From: Arenibacter amylolyticus
GTDB taxonomy: Bacteria; Bacteroidota; Bacteroidia; Flavobacteriales; Flavobacteriaceae
DNA: 64,000 nt
Reading direction: 5' to 3'
NCBI RefSeq assembly: GCF_002150785.1
Contig: NZ_MTAZ01000004.1
Coordinates: forward strand, 62,001 to 126,000
Shown here: piece after piece, positions 45,658 to 53,991 of the stretch
Layout of the letters: the number at the start of each line of letters is the position of its first letter
Numbering within the stretch: position 1 is the first letter of the stretch
The notes under the pieces: model-generated
What the model was told of the DNA's origin: nothing
The model's database searches: none
Seen by the model: the letters and a program-made list of their open reading frames with translations, nothing else
Program-made: the position numbers and the translations under genes

Positions 45658-46704
45658 ATGCAGGAAAGAGGGAAAATAAGATTGGGTATTTCCATTGGAG
45701 ATCTAAATGGTATTGGGTGCGAGGTAGTACTTAAAACATTTGAGGATGTCCGAATGCTCGATTTTTGTACCCCGGTGATTTTTGCATCCAACAGAGCTAT
45801 TGCCCATCAGAAATCTGCCTTGGGGATAGATATTAATTACAATGGCGTAAAAGAGCCCGCCAATGCTTTGGATGGGAAGGTGAATGTGGTTAATGTTTGG
45901 AAGGATACCCATAAGGTAGCGTTTGGCACCCCAACACCAGAGAGCGGGAAGTTTGCGATAGAATCCCTTAGGGCCGCCGTGGCAGCACTGAAGAACAATG
46001 AGATAGATGTCTTGGTAACGGCGCCTATCAACAAGAACAATATACAGGCCGAGGATTTTAATTTTCCTGGACATACAGACTTCCTAGCCCAAGAACTGGA
46101 AGGGGAAAGTCTAATGTTTATGGTGTCTGGCGATTTAAGGGTGGGGTTGTTAACAGATCACGTTGCTGTAAAGGATGTGGCAGCGACCATTACCCCGAAA
46201 CTGATAAAGAGTAAGTTGGCTACAATTGAAAAATCCCTAAAGATGGATTTTGGTATACGAAAGCCAAAAATTGCCATGTTGGGAATTAATCCTCATAGCG
46301 GAGATAATGGCGTAATAGGGAAAGAAGACGATGAGGTATTGAAGCCAGTCATCAAAGAAATGACCGAAAAAGGGCATTTGGTTTTTGGGCCCTATGCCGC
46401 GGACAGCTTTTTTGGCTCGGACAACTACAAGCAGTTTGATGCTATTTTGGCCGCCTATCACGATCAAGGCCTTATTCCTTTTAAAACCTTGTCCTTTGGG
46501 AAAGGGGTTAATTATACCGCAGGCCTAAATAAAGTGAGAACTTCACCAGATCATGGAACGGCCTATGAAATAGCTGGGAAGGGAGTAGCCGATCATAGCT
46601 CTTTTAAGGAAGCAGTGTTTACAGGGATCAATATATATAGGAACCGACTGGAATTTAAGGAGTTAACCAGCGATGTTCTAAGGAAACAAAAAATTAAAAG
46701 ATAG
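45658..46704 (+). CDS. pdxA: 4-Hydroxythreonine-4-phosphate dehydrogenase PdxA
   Basis: A 348-residue enzyme from the ATG at 45658 (MQERGKIRLGISIGDLNGIG); a longer frame begins at 45610 but adds no family sequence. It makes the aminoketone precursor of pyridoxal phosphate, using NAD. The signature GDLNGIGCEVVLK, the metal-ligand FPGHTDFLAQ with its His, HDQGLIPFK (second His) and SPDHGTAYEIAG (third His) are all present. The enzyme acts in the DXP-dependent vitamin B6 route. It is the first gene of the run leading to the fatty acid genes, though a weak terminator and a new promoter follow it. Confidence 0.94.
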   Translation: MQERGKIRLGISIGDLNGIGCEVVLKTFEDVRMLDFCTPVIFASNRAIAHQKSALGIDINYNGVKEPANALDGKVNVVNVWKDTHKVAFGTPTPESGKFAIESLRAAVAALKNNEIDVLVTAPINKNNIQAEDFNFPGHTDFLAQELEGESLMFMVSGDLRVGLLTDHVAVKDVAATITPKLIKSKLATIEKSLKMDFGIRKPKIAMLGINPHSGDNGVIGKEDDEVLKPVIKEMTEKGHLVFGPYAADSFFGSDNYKQFDAILAAYHDQGLIPFKTLSFGKGVNYTAGLNKVRTSPDHGTAYEIAGKGVADHSSFKEAVFTGINIYRNRLEFKELTSDVLRKQKIKR

Positions 46705-46734
46705 ACGGTATCCATAGATTAAAAGAGGGTTATA

Positions 46735-46780
46735 GCGCTTGAGACCAATGCTTTAGGGCGTCTCAAAGCACTTTTATTTA
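46735..46780 (+). terminator. Weak terminator after pdxA
   Basis: TTGAGAC pairs with GTCTCAA around about 14 bases, and CTTTTATTTATTT follows. Less T-rich than the others here. Confidence 0.45.
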
Positions 46781-46790
46781 TTTCTTTTGA

Positions 46791-46824
46791 TTTGTTGGGA
46801 TTTTATAAAATAATAGTATCTTTG
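46791..46824 (+). promoter_or_regulatory. Promoter of the DUF177-rpmF-fabH-accBC block
   Basis: TTTG at 46791-46794 and TATCTTTG at 46817-46824 (exact TAnnTTTG) are 22 bases apart, slightly wider than usual. The first ATG is 45 bases on. This is one of the best promoter matches in the window. Confidence 0.55.
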
Positions 46825-46868
46825 CACCCGCCTTAATTGTGGCGGGTACATTAAAAACAAGTGTGGAC

Positions 46869-47402
46869 ATGATGACGCATAAGGAGTTTAGTATTCCTTT
46901 TTCAGGGTTGAAACAGGGAAAACACGAGTTTGAATATACCATTGAAAATAAGTTCTTTGAGTCTTTTGAGTACCATGAGTTTCACGAAGCGGATATAGAT
47001 ATTTCCGTTACCCTGAACAAAATGAGTACTATGATGGAGTTGGAGATGCATGCGCGGGGAACCGTAAATGTAAGCTGTGACCTGTCCAACGAGCCTTATG
47101 ACCAAGATTTAGAAGCTAATCTAGAATTGGCAATTAAATTTGGTGATGAGTATAATGATGACAACGATGAGATTTTGATTATTCCGCATGCGGAACATCA
47201 AATAAACGTTGCACAATACATTTATGAAATGTTAGTGTTGACCGTTCCGCAAAAAAGGGTACACCCGGGAGTTTTGGACGGCAGTTTGCAATCGGAGGCA
47301 TTAGAAAAGTTGGCGGAGCTTCAACCAAAAGAATTAAAGATAGACGAAGAAGATATAGATCCCCGTTGGGACGCACTAAAAAAATTATTAACGGATAAAT
47401 AA
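46869..47402 (+). CDS. YceD-like DUF177 protein
   Basis: A 177-residue protein counted from the ATG at 46869 ([23 protein letters not shown]). The family pattern is present: an acidic middle, a conserved CDLSNEPYD pair and C-terminal [10 protein letters not shown]. The DUF177/YceD family is nearly always encoded next to rpmF, as here (8 bases upstream of it), and has been linked to 23S rRNA or L32 processing. No membrane segment is seen. The [11 protein letters not shown] end is close to the hallmark of the group. Confidence 0.88.
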   Translation: MMTHKEFSIPFSGLKQGKHEFEYTIENKFFESFEYHEFHEADIDISVTLNKMSTMMELEMHARGTVNVSCDLSNEPYDQDLEANLELAIKFGDEYNDDNDEILIIPHAEHQINVAQYIYEMLVLTVPQKRVHPGVLDGSLQSEALEKLAELQPKELKIDEEDIDPRWDALKKLLTDK

Positions 47403-47410
47403 GTTTCATA

Positions 47411-47608
47411 ATGGCACATCCTAAGAGAAAAATCTCCAAAACCAGAAGGGATAAAAGAAGAACGCACTACAAGGCTGTAGCGCCTACCGTTGCAAAAGAC
47501 CCAACTACTGGGGAAATGCATTTGTTTCACAGAGCCCACTGGCATGAAGGTAAATTATACTACCGCGGGGAGGTTTTAATTGACCAAACAGAAGAAGCTG
47601 TAGCATAA
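47411..47608 (+). CDS. rpmF: 50S ribosomal protein L32
   Basis: A 65-residue basic protein with [20 protein letters not shown] at the start, as usual for bL32. The second half differs from enterobacterial L32 by carrying [16 protein letters not shown] and no zinc-ribbon cysteines, which is the Bacteroidetes C-minus form. It belongs to the large ribosomal subunit. It lies between DUF177 and fabH, an ancient gene order; an intrinsic terminator follows, so most rpmF transcripts should end before fabH. Confidence 0.95.
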   Translation: MAHPKRKISKTRRDKRRTHYKAVAPTVAKDPTTGEMHLFHRAHWHEGKLYYRGEVLIDQTEEAVA

Positions 47609-47632
47609 TTTGTACGGAAAAATTACAATATG

Positions 47633-47667
47633 AACTCCCACTTATATAAGGTGGGAGTTTTTTTTAT
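47633..47667 (+). terminator. Intrinsic terminator after rpmF
   Basis: AACTCCCACTT pairs with AAGGTGGGAGTT (one bulged base) around ATAT, followed by a T-run. Probably limits read-through into fabH. Confidence 0.83.
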
Positions 47668-47781
47668 CAAAGATTAAAAATCTAAGAAACACTATATAAT
47701 TGGGCTGAAAGTCATAGAAAATTACTAATTTTCACAAATTTTCAGTTGTTTTTGAAGGTTTATCGATAAAAACAAATTTGG

Positions 47782-48777
47782 ATGAGTAAAATAACGGCGG
47801 CAATTACGGCTGTAGGGTCTTATGTACCAGACTTTGTAATGACCAATAAAATCCTGGAAACCTTAGTAGATACTAATGATGAATGGATTACTACCAGAAC
47901 CGGTATTAAAGAAAGAAGGATTTTAAAAGGAGAAGGTTTGGGTACCTCCTATCTCGCTATAAAAGCGGCAGAACAGCTTTTGTCCAAAAGAAAATTAGAT
48001 CCCAAGGAAATAGATATGGTTATTGTAGCCACGGCCACCCCAGATATGATGGTGGCAGCTACCGCAGCCTATGTCGCTTCGGAAATAGGGGCTGAAAATG
48101 CCTTTGCATACGATTTGCAGGCAGCCTGTTCTAGTTTCCTATATGGAATGTCTACCGCCGCTAGCTATATTCAATCTGGAAGATATAAAAAAGTACTGCT
48201 GATTGGGGCCGATAAAATGTCTTCTATCATTGATTATACGGATAGAACTACCTGTATTATTTTTGGCGATGGTGCCGGAGCGGTTTTGTTTGAGCCAGAT
48301 ACGGAGGGATTAGGGTTGCAGGACGAATACTTGCGATCTGATGGAATCGGGAGAAACTTCCTTAAAATGGATGCTGGAGGTTCTTTATTACCCGCATCGG
48401 AGGAAACCGTTAAAAATCGCCAACACTTTATTTACCAAGACGGGAAGTCGGTCTTTAAATTTGCAGTTACCAATATGGCAAATGCCGCTGCGAAGATTAT
48501 GGAGCGGAATAACTTAACTCACGAGGATGTTAATTGGTTAGTGCCACATCAGGCCAATAAAAGAATTATTGATGCTACCTCCAATAGGATGGGCGTAGAA
48601 GATTCTAAGGTGATGATGAACATACAAAAATACGGAAATACCACATCTGCAACGCTACCACTATTGCTCAGCGATTACGAGAACCAGTTGAAAAAAGGAG
48701 ATAATTTGGTTTTCGCTGCATTCGGAGGCGGTTTTACATGGGGTTCCATCTATTTAAAATGGGCCTATAATTCTTAA
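47782..48777 (+). CDS. fabH: Beta-ketoacyl-ACP synthase III
   Basis: A 331-residue condensing enzyme that joins acetyl-CoA (or branched acyl-CoA) to malonyl-ACP and starts fatty acid synthesis. The thiolase fold has its full triad: Cys116 in LQAACSSFLYG, His256 in VPHQANKRI and Asn286 in YGNTTSA. The residues around the pocket favour short or branched starters typical of flavobacteria, but I cannot judge the specificity. It is followed 36 bases later by accB, giving initiation and malonyl-CoA supply together. Confidence 0.94.
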   Translation: MSKITAAITAVGSYVPDFVMTNKILETLVDTNDEWITTRTGIKERRILKGEGLGTSYLAIKAAEQLLSKRKLDPKEIDMVIVATATPDMMVAATAAYVASEIGAENAFAYDLQAACSSFLYGMSTAASYIQSGRYKKVLLIGADKMSSIIDYTDRTTCIIFGDGAGAVLFEPDTEGLGLQDEYLRSDGIGRNFLKMDAGGSLLPASEETVKNRQHFIYQDGKSVFKFAVTNMANAAAKIMERNNLTHEDVNWLVPHQANKRIIDATSNRMGVEDSKVMMNIQKYGNTTSATLPLLLSDYENQLKKGDNLVFAAFGGGFTWGSIYLKWAYNS

Positions 48778-48813
48778 ATTAGACGAAACCTAAAAATCTA
48801 AAACGAACTAACT

Positions 48814-49299
48814 ATGGATATTAAAGAAATTCAAAGCTTGATCAAATTTGTGGCCAAATCAGGGGCTAGTGAGGTAAAACTAGAGATGGAAGATATTAAG
48901 ATCACCATCCGTACCGGTACCGAAGGTTCCAAGGAGCCTACCTACGTACAGCATGTTCCCATGAATGCTCCCGTTGCTCAACCAACTTTGCCGCAGGCAG
49001 CAGCAGAACAGCCTGCCGTTGAAGTTACTAGAAAAGCAGAGGCCGAGGAAGATGATAAACTGGTTACCATTAAATCCCCCATCATTGGTACCTTCTATAG
49101 AAAGCCTTCCCCAGATAAGCCTGCTTTTGTAGAGGTGGGGTCCGTTATAAACAAAGGGGATGTTCTTTGTGTGATTGAGGCGATGAAGTTGTTTAATGAT
49201 ATTGAATCGGAAATTTCTGGAAAGATTGTAAAAGTACTTGTGGATGATAGTTCGCCAGTAGAATTTGATCAGCCGTTATTCTTGGTAGACCCCTCATAA
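48814..49299 (+). CDS. accB: Biotin carboxyl carrier protein of acetyl-CoA carboxylase
   Basis: A 161-residue protein: N-terminal oligomerisation region, a Pro/Ala/Gln-rich linker at about 50-80 and the C-terminal biotinyl domain with VIEAMKLFNDIES, where Lys125 takes the biotin. It shuttles the carboxyl group between AccC and the AccAD transferase. The operon with accC is typical. The 89-base gap to accC holds no signal I recognise. Confidence 0.95.
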   Translation: MDIKEIQSLIKFVAKSGASEVKLEMEDIKITIRTGTEGSKEPTYVQHVPMNAPVAQPTLPQAAAEQPAVEVTRKAEAEEDDKLVTIKSPIIGTFYRKPSPDKPAFVEVGSVINKGDVLCVIEAMKLFNDIESEISGKIVKVLVDDSSPVEFDQPLFLVDPS

Positions 49300-49388
49300 G
49301 AAATTTTTAAATGCTAAATGTGGATGACCCGATGTGATCGGAGTCATACGGGTTTAAAAATTTGGAATACTAATTAAAATTTCAAGAG

Positions 49389-50741
49389 ATGTTTAAAAAA
49401 ATACTTATTGCAAATAGGGGAGAAATAGCGCTTCGTATTATCAGGACCTGTAAGGAAATGGGAATAAAGACGGTAGCGGTTTACTCCAAGGCGGATGAGG
49501 AAAGTCTTCATGTTCGTTTTGCGGACGAAGCAGTTTGTATAGGACCTGCAGCAAGTAGCGAGTCGTACTTGAAGATCCCAAATATTATAGCTGCTGCGGA
49601 AATTACCAATGCAGATGCCATTCATCCTGGATATGGCTTCCTTTCGGAAAACTCTAAATTCGCAAGGATCTGTAAGGAACACGATATAAAGTTCATCGGT
49701 CCTTCCGGAGAACATATAGATAGAATGGGTGATAAGGCTACGGCCAAAGAGACCATGAAAAAAGCAGGGGTACCTACTATCCCAGGGTCGGACGGACTCC
49801 TAAAAGATTTGGACCACGCTAAAAAAGTAGCCAAGGAAATGGGCTATCCCGTAATGATTAAAGCTACTGCCGGTGGTGGTGGAAAAGGGATGCGCGCAGT
49901 TTTCAAGGAAGAAGATTTAGCAAGAAACTTTGAGAGTGCCGTGCAAGAGGCCAAAGCGGCCTTTGGCAATGATGGCATGTATATGGAAAAGCTGATAGAG
50001 GAGCCAAGACATATCGAAATCCAAGTTGTAGGTGATCAGTATGGAAAGGCATGTCACCTTTCAGAAAGGGACTGTTCCATTCAGCGTAGACACCAAAAAC
50101 TTACCGAAGAGACGCCCTCCCCGTTTATGACGGATAAATTAAGGGATGCCATGGGTAAGGCGGCGGTGAAAGCAGCCGAATACATACAATATGAGGGTGC
50201 GGGTACCATTGAGTTTTTGGTAGACAAACACCGTAACTTCTACTTTATGGAGATGAATACCAGAATACAGGTAGAGCATCCCATTACCGAGCAGGTGATA
50301 GATTACGACCTTATTAGGGAGCAGATCTTAGTTGCTGGAGGTGTGCCCATTTCCGGAAAGAACTACTTTCCAAAATTACACTCCATAGAATGTAGAATCA
50401 ATGCCGAAGATCCGTTTAATAATTTTAGGCCTTCTCCGGGAAAGATTACCACCTTGCACACGCCTGGTGGCCATGGAATAAGATTGGATACGCATGTGTA
50501 TAGTGGATATACCATTCCTCCAAATTACGATTCCATGATTGCAAAATTGATCACTACGGCACAGACTAGGGAGGAAGCCATTAATAAAATGAAACGCGCA
50601 TTGGACGAGTTTGTAATAGAAGGTATCAATACCACTATTCCTTTCCATAGGCAATTGATGGATCATCCAGATTATTTGGCGGGTAATTATACCACCAAAT
50701 TCATGGAGGATTTTGAAATGAAACCAGTCGCGGAAGACTAA
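49389..50741 (+). CDS. accC: Biotin carboxylase subunit of acetyl-CoA carboxylase
   Basis: A 450-residue ATP-grasp enzyme. It has the N-terminal start [20 protein letters not shown], the glycine-rich ATP-binding GGGGKGMR, the catalytic region [16 protein letters not shown] and [16 protein letters not shown], and the C-terminal [14 protein letters not shown]. It carboxylates biotin on AccB with bicarbonate and ATP, the first step of malonyl-CoA formation. The strong terminator just after it closes the block. Confidence 0.96.
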   Translation: MFKKILIANRGEIALRIIRTCKEMGIKTVAVYSKADEESLHVRFADEAVCIGPAASSESYLKIPNIIAAAEITNADAIHPGYGFLSENSKFARICKEHDIKFIGPSGEHIDRMGDKATAKETMKKAGVPTIPGSDGLLKDLDHAKKVAKEMGYPVMIKATAGGGGKGMRAVFKEEDLARNFESAVQEAKAAFGNDGMYMEKLIEEPRHIEIQVVGDQYGKACHLSERDCSIQRRHQKLTEETPSPFMTDKLRDAMGKAAVKAAEYIQYEGAGTIEFLVDKHRNFYFMEMNTRIQVEHPITEQVIDYDLIREQILVAGGVPISGKNYFPKLHSIECRINAEDPFNNFRPSPGKITTLHTPGGHGIRLDTHVYSGYTIPPNYDSMIAKLITTAQTREEAINKMKRALDEFVIEGINTTIPFHRQLMDHPDYLAGNYTTKFMEDFEMKPVAED

Positions 50742-50770
50742 TAAAGGCATCCATAATGCCTAAGATTTTT

Positions 50771-50818
50771 AAAAAGCGAAGTAAGCTGAACAATGAACAG
50801 CTTGCTTCGCTTTTTTTT
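50771..50818 (+). terminator. Intrinsic terminator after accC
   Basis: AAAAAGCGAAG-AAGCTG pairs with CAGCTT-CTTCGCTTTTT, followed by T-run. A long stem with small internal mismatches. Confidence 0.85.
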
Positions 50819-50890
50819 ATGCCTAAAAATAAGGGGGAATCCTAGCATTTTCCTTTAACTTTAACTGCATCATTACAAAGATATCGGGAT

Positions 50891-52006
50891 ATGAATTTAA
50901 GTTTTTGGGAATATAAGACCTGGCTCTCCAATCTAGATTTTACAGTGGTGGGCAGTGGTATTGTCGGACTCAATTGCGCTCTCCAGTTAAAAGAGCGATT
51001 TCCTAAAGCCAATATCTTGGTTTTGGAGAAGGGGATACTACCGCAGGGTGCTAGCACCAAAAATGCGGGTTTCACTTGTTTTGGGAGTATTTCCGAGGTG
51101 TTATCCGATCTTGGCTCACATACTGAGCAGGAGGTAGTGCAGTTAGTACAGAAGCGATGGGAGGGCGTACAGCTGTTGCGCAAGAACTTGGGCGATGCGC
51201 AAATTGGTTATCTTAATTACGGCGGCCATGAGGTGTTCCTAAAGGGGCAGCAAGAGCTTTATAACCGGTGTATGGATAAGATAGAGAGCGTCAATAGCCT
51301 TTTAGAACAGGTGTTTAAGGCAGACTGTTTTGCAGTGCATCCCAACAGCTTTCAGTTTAAGAATGTAGAAAACAACTATATCAGCTCTAGCTTTGAGGGA
51401 CAATTGGATACCGGGATGATGATGGACGCCCTGCTCAATAAGGTTTACAAGGCGGGTATCAAGATTCTTAATGGCGTTCAGGTAAAATCGTATGCAGAAT
51501 CCCATAGCCAGGTAGCAGTGGAAACAGATCAGTTTCAATTTAATACGAAACACTTGTTGGTGGCCACCAATGGTTTTGCTGGCCAATTGCTTCAAGAGGA
51601 TGTTAAGCCTGCTAGGGCGCAGGTGGTAATTACCCAGCCCATAGACCAGCTTCCTATTAAAGGCACCTTCCATTTGGATGAAGGCTATTACTATTTCAGG
51701 AACGTAGGCAATAGAATTCTCCTTGGGGGTGGTAGGAATCTCGATTTTAAAGCGGAGGAAACCAGTGAGTTTGGGGAAACGCCTCTTGTGCAAAATCGTT
51801 TAGAAGAATTATTGAAGACCATCATCTTACCCGAAATTCCCTTCCAAATAGACAGAAGGTGGAGCGGAATAATGGGGGTGGGAAATCAAAAAAAGCCTAT
51901 TGTTAAACCATTGTCCAATCGCGTGTTTTGCGGCGTGAGAATGGGAGGCATGGGGATAGCCATTGGGAGTAGTGTGGGCAAGGAGCTAGCGGCATTGGTA
52001 GAATAA
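50891..52006 (+). CDS. FAD-dependent amino-acid-oxidase-type oxidoreductase
   Basis: A 371-residue DAO-family flavoprotein. The dinucleotide-binding GSGIVGLNCALQL is at about 20-32, followed by the glutamate that binds ribose (VLEKG) and GASTKNAGFTC near 55-66. A C-terminal GIMGVGNQKKPIV, with MGGMGIAIGSSVGKELA, closes the FAD site. Members oxidise amino acids, sarcosine or glycerol-3-phosphate, or act on thiazole precursors; this one cannot be assigned. It is 13 bases ahead of the GreA/B-like gene, so they are likely co-transcribed. No signal peptide is seen. Confidence 0.82.
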   Translation: MNLSFWEYKTWLSNLDFTVVGSGIVGLNCALQLKERFPKANILVLEKGILPQGASTKNAGFTCFGSISEVLSDLGSHTEQEVVQLVQKRWEGVQLLRKNLGDAQIGYLNYGGHEVFLKGQQELYNRCMDKIESVNSLLEQVFKADCFAVHPNSFQFKNVENNYISSSFEGQLDTGMMMDALLNKVYKAGIKILNGVQVKSYAESHSQVAVETDQFQFNTKHLLVATNGFAGQLLQEDVKPARAQVVITQPIDQLPIKGTFHLDEGYYYFRNVGNRILLGGGRNLDFKAEETSEFGETPLVQNRLEELLKTIILPEIPFQIDRRWSGIMGVGNQKKPIVKPLSNRVFCGVRMGGMGIAIGSSVGKELAALVE

Positions 52007-52019
52007 ATTATAAGCTTAA

Positions 52020-52475
52020 ATGAAACCTACTGTAAGAGAGGCATTGTATCGGTATTGTGAAACGTATATTCAGGATAGATATGCCCGAATTGAAAGACAG
52101 ATACAATCCCTACAACAGGCGCTAATCTCGGAGACCAAGAGTAGTGCCGGTGACAAGCACGAAACTGGGAGGGCAATGATCCAATTAGAGCGCGAGAAGT
52201 TGGGAAATCAATTGGCCGAGGTTGAGTTACTGCAGCAGCGCTTTAAAAAAGTACCCTTAGAAGGTGCTTCCGACCAAGTAGTTTTGGGAAGCTTGGTATT
52301 TACTTCTCAATACCATTACTATATTGGGATTAGTGCGGGTAAGGTTACCGTAGAAGACCAAACCTTCTTTGCTATCGCCCCCAATACGCCCATGGGGAAG
52401 TTATTGATGGGAAAATCCCAAGGCGAATGTATCAACTTTAATGGCAGCGAGTTTTGTATCACTGCGATTGGCTAG
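52020..52475 (+). CDS. GreA/GreB-like protein
   Basis: A 151-residue protein with an N-terminal coiled-coil helix pair (about 1-75: RQIQSLQQALISETKSSAGDK, then EREKLGNQLAEVELLQQR) and a C-terminal beta-rich part resembling the Gre FKBP-like domain (QVVLGSLVFTS, then FFAIAPNTPMGKLLMGKSQGE). Gre factors insert a coiled-coil into the RNA polymerase secondary channel to rescue stalled complexes. The acidic tip residues of GreA are not obvious. Homologues are often labelled 3-oxoacyl-ACP synthase, for which I see no support. It may be a diverged secondary-channel factor. Confidence 0.65.
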   Translation: MKPTVREALYRYCETYIQDRYARIERQIQSLQQALISETKSSAGDKHETGRAMIQLEREKLGNQLAEVELLQQRFKKVPLEGASDQVVLGSLVFTSQYHYYIGISAGKVTVEDQTFFAIAPNTPMGKLLMGKSQGECINFNGSEFCITAIG

Positions 52476-52518
52476 GGGAATTCCTGGCGAGAACTTCCCT
52501 GGTTAGAAAATGCAGGGC

Positions 52519-52923
52519 TTAATCCATACTTGGTTTTCCGCGATACGCTTTTTTTTGTGCCAATTGCTTCTTTTGTCTTAAGCGTTTTTCCTTAGAGGCT
52601 CGGGTAGGTCTTGTTTTTCGTCTAGGTTTCGGTTTCCTAAGGCCTGCTTCTAGCATTTCTAGTAGCTTCTCAATAACCCGTTCCTTGTTTTTGTGCTGAC
52701 TACGGGTTTCTTCGCTCCAGAGTACCAAAACCTTTTCTTTGGTTAGTTTATGGGACAGTTTTTTGAGAATCAAGCTTTTCTCCTGATCCGTAAGGGAGTT
52801 GGATTTGCCAATATTAAAGTAAACCGCCACCTTGGAAGAAACCTTGTTTACATGCTGCCCTCCTGCCCCACTGCTGCGAACGGCCTTAAACTTTAATTCT
52901 TGTATAAGCAGCTCCTTGTCCAA
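52519..52923 (-). CDS. arfB: Alternative ribosome-rescue factor ArfB (YaeJ-like)
   Basis: A 134-residue release-factor-like peptidyl-tRNA hydrolase. It has the catalytic GGQ in VRSSGAGGQHVNKVSSKV (Gly-Gly-Gln at about 21-23) and a C-terminal tail rich in K and R (RRKTRPTRASKEKRLRQKK) that inserts into the mRNA channel of stalled ribosomes. Unlike RF1/RF2 it lacks the codon-recognition domain. It is downstream of the ABC ATPase gene by 6 bases and translated on the same transcript. Confidence 0.92.
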   Translation of the reverse strand: MDKELLIQELKFKAVRSSGAGGQHVNKVSSKVAVYFNIGKSNSLTDQEKSLILKKLSHKLTKEKVLVLWSEETRSQHKNKERVIEKLLEMLEAGLRKPKPRRKTRPTRASKEKRLRQKKQLAQKKAYRGKPSMD

Positions 52924-52929
52924 ACGGTG

Positions 52930-53904
52930 TTATTGTTTTAAACGTTGATTAATGGTCTCCAAAGAGATGTTTAGGAATACTTTCTTCTTAGGTTTAAGCG
53001 CTTTGTCTGAATGAAATCGGATAATTTCTTCCCCAGACAAGGCTTCTATAAGATAGTAGCTGCCCATAAAATAACTTTTTTTTACAACCACTGGGATCCC
53101 CGATTTTTTGGAGACCTTAAACTCATGGGCGTAGACAATTATTTTACGCTTGGTATCGGCATAGGATTTTACAATTTCTATGGGAATATGGTTTGCCTCG
53201 CCAAAAAGGGTAGCCGTGTAAATATTCCTAGGATTAAAGTAAAGAGTTTCCGTTTCCTCGTCTGCCAATATTTCCTGATCCCTAAGCACCAAAACCCTAT
53301 CTGCATATCCCAAAATATCGTGGTGGTCATGGGTTGCGGTAATACAACTGATTCCTTTTTCCTTAAGATAGTTGAACAAATTTCTTCTAAGCTTGTTCTT
53401 TCTAAGATTGTCTATATGGGCAAAGGGCTCGTCTAGAAGTAATAATTCGGGCTCCTGTGCCAAGGCTCTGGCTAGGGCCACCCGTTGTTGTTGTCCGCCA
53501 CTTAGTTTTTCTATCTTAACCTTGGAAAACTCCACCATATCTATCATTTCTAACAGTTCTTGGGTGCGCTCCTTTAATTCTTCGGGGTAGAAAACCGATA
53601 AGAATTGGCTAACATTCTCCTCTACGCTGGTATAAGCCATTAACTCTAGGTCTTGGGCCAAGTACTTCATATAGGGTTCTCCGGGCACCAAATTAAAGTT
53701 AGGTCCCAGCACTTTTTTATCTCCCCAATGTATTTCGCCTTCATTGGGTTGTAGAAGTCCATAAATAAGCTGAAGTAAAGTACTCTTTCCGCATCCGCTC
53801 TCCCCAACAATGGAGACATGTTCTCCTTTAGCTACAGTAAAGTCTATATCCGTTAGGATGGGTGCTTTGTGATATGAAAATGAAAGGGAGTCTACTTGTA
53901 ACAT
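52930..53904 (-). CDS. ABC transporter ATP-binding protein with extra C-terminal domain
   Basis: A 324-residue protein. The ABC part covers about 1-225: Walker A GESGCGKST near residue 34-42, signature LSGGQQQRVALARAL, Walker B LLLLDEPFAHID and a His switch ATHDHHD. The remaining 100 residues form a beta-rich TOBE-like domain (IPIEIVKSYADTKRKIIVYA), as seen in import ATPases for iron, sulfate or polyamines. No permease or binding protein is near, so the partner is unknown. It is the first gene of an operon with arfB. Confidence 0.75.
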   Translation of the reverse strand: MLQVDSLSFSYHKAPILTDIDFTVAKGEHVSIVGESGCGKSTLLQLIYGLLQPNEGEIHWGDKKVLGPNFNLVPGEPYMKYLAQDLELMAYTSVEENVSQFLSVFYPEELKERTQELLEMIDMVEFSKVKIEKLSGGQQQRVALARALAQEPELLLLDEPFAHIDNLRKNKLRRNLFNYLKEKGISCITATHDHHDILGYADRVLVLRDQEILADEETETLYFNPRNIYTATLFGEANHIPIEIVKSYADTKRKIIVYAHEFKVSKKSGIPVVVKKSYFMGSYYLIEALSGEEIIRFHSDKALKPKKKVFLNISLETINQRLKQ

Positions 53905-53931
53905 GGTCTTGTGTTATAAGGGGTACTGGAA

Positions 53932-53965
53932 TAAAAAAAGTCCATTTCAAAAAAGAAATGGACTT
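53932..53965 (-). terminator. Intrinsic terminator after the prolyl oligopeptidase gene
   Basis: On the minus strand an 11-base-pair perfect stem (53938-53948 with 53955-53965) around TTTTTT is followed by TTTTTTT. It lies 27 bases after the peptidase stop and 28 before the ABC ATPase start. Confidence 0.85.
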
Positions 53966-53991
53966 AACAAAAATATCAATTAAATTGAAAC

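Noticed and set aside
52930-53904. ABC ATPase as partner of the efflux permease at 9683
   Set aside because: Its C-terminal TOBE-like domain and signature belong to import ATPases, and the genes are 40 kb apart.
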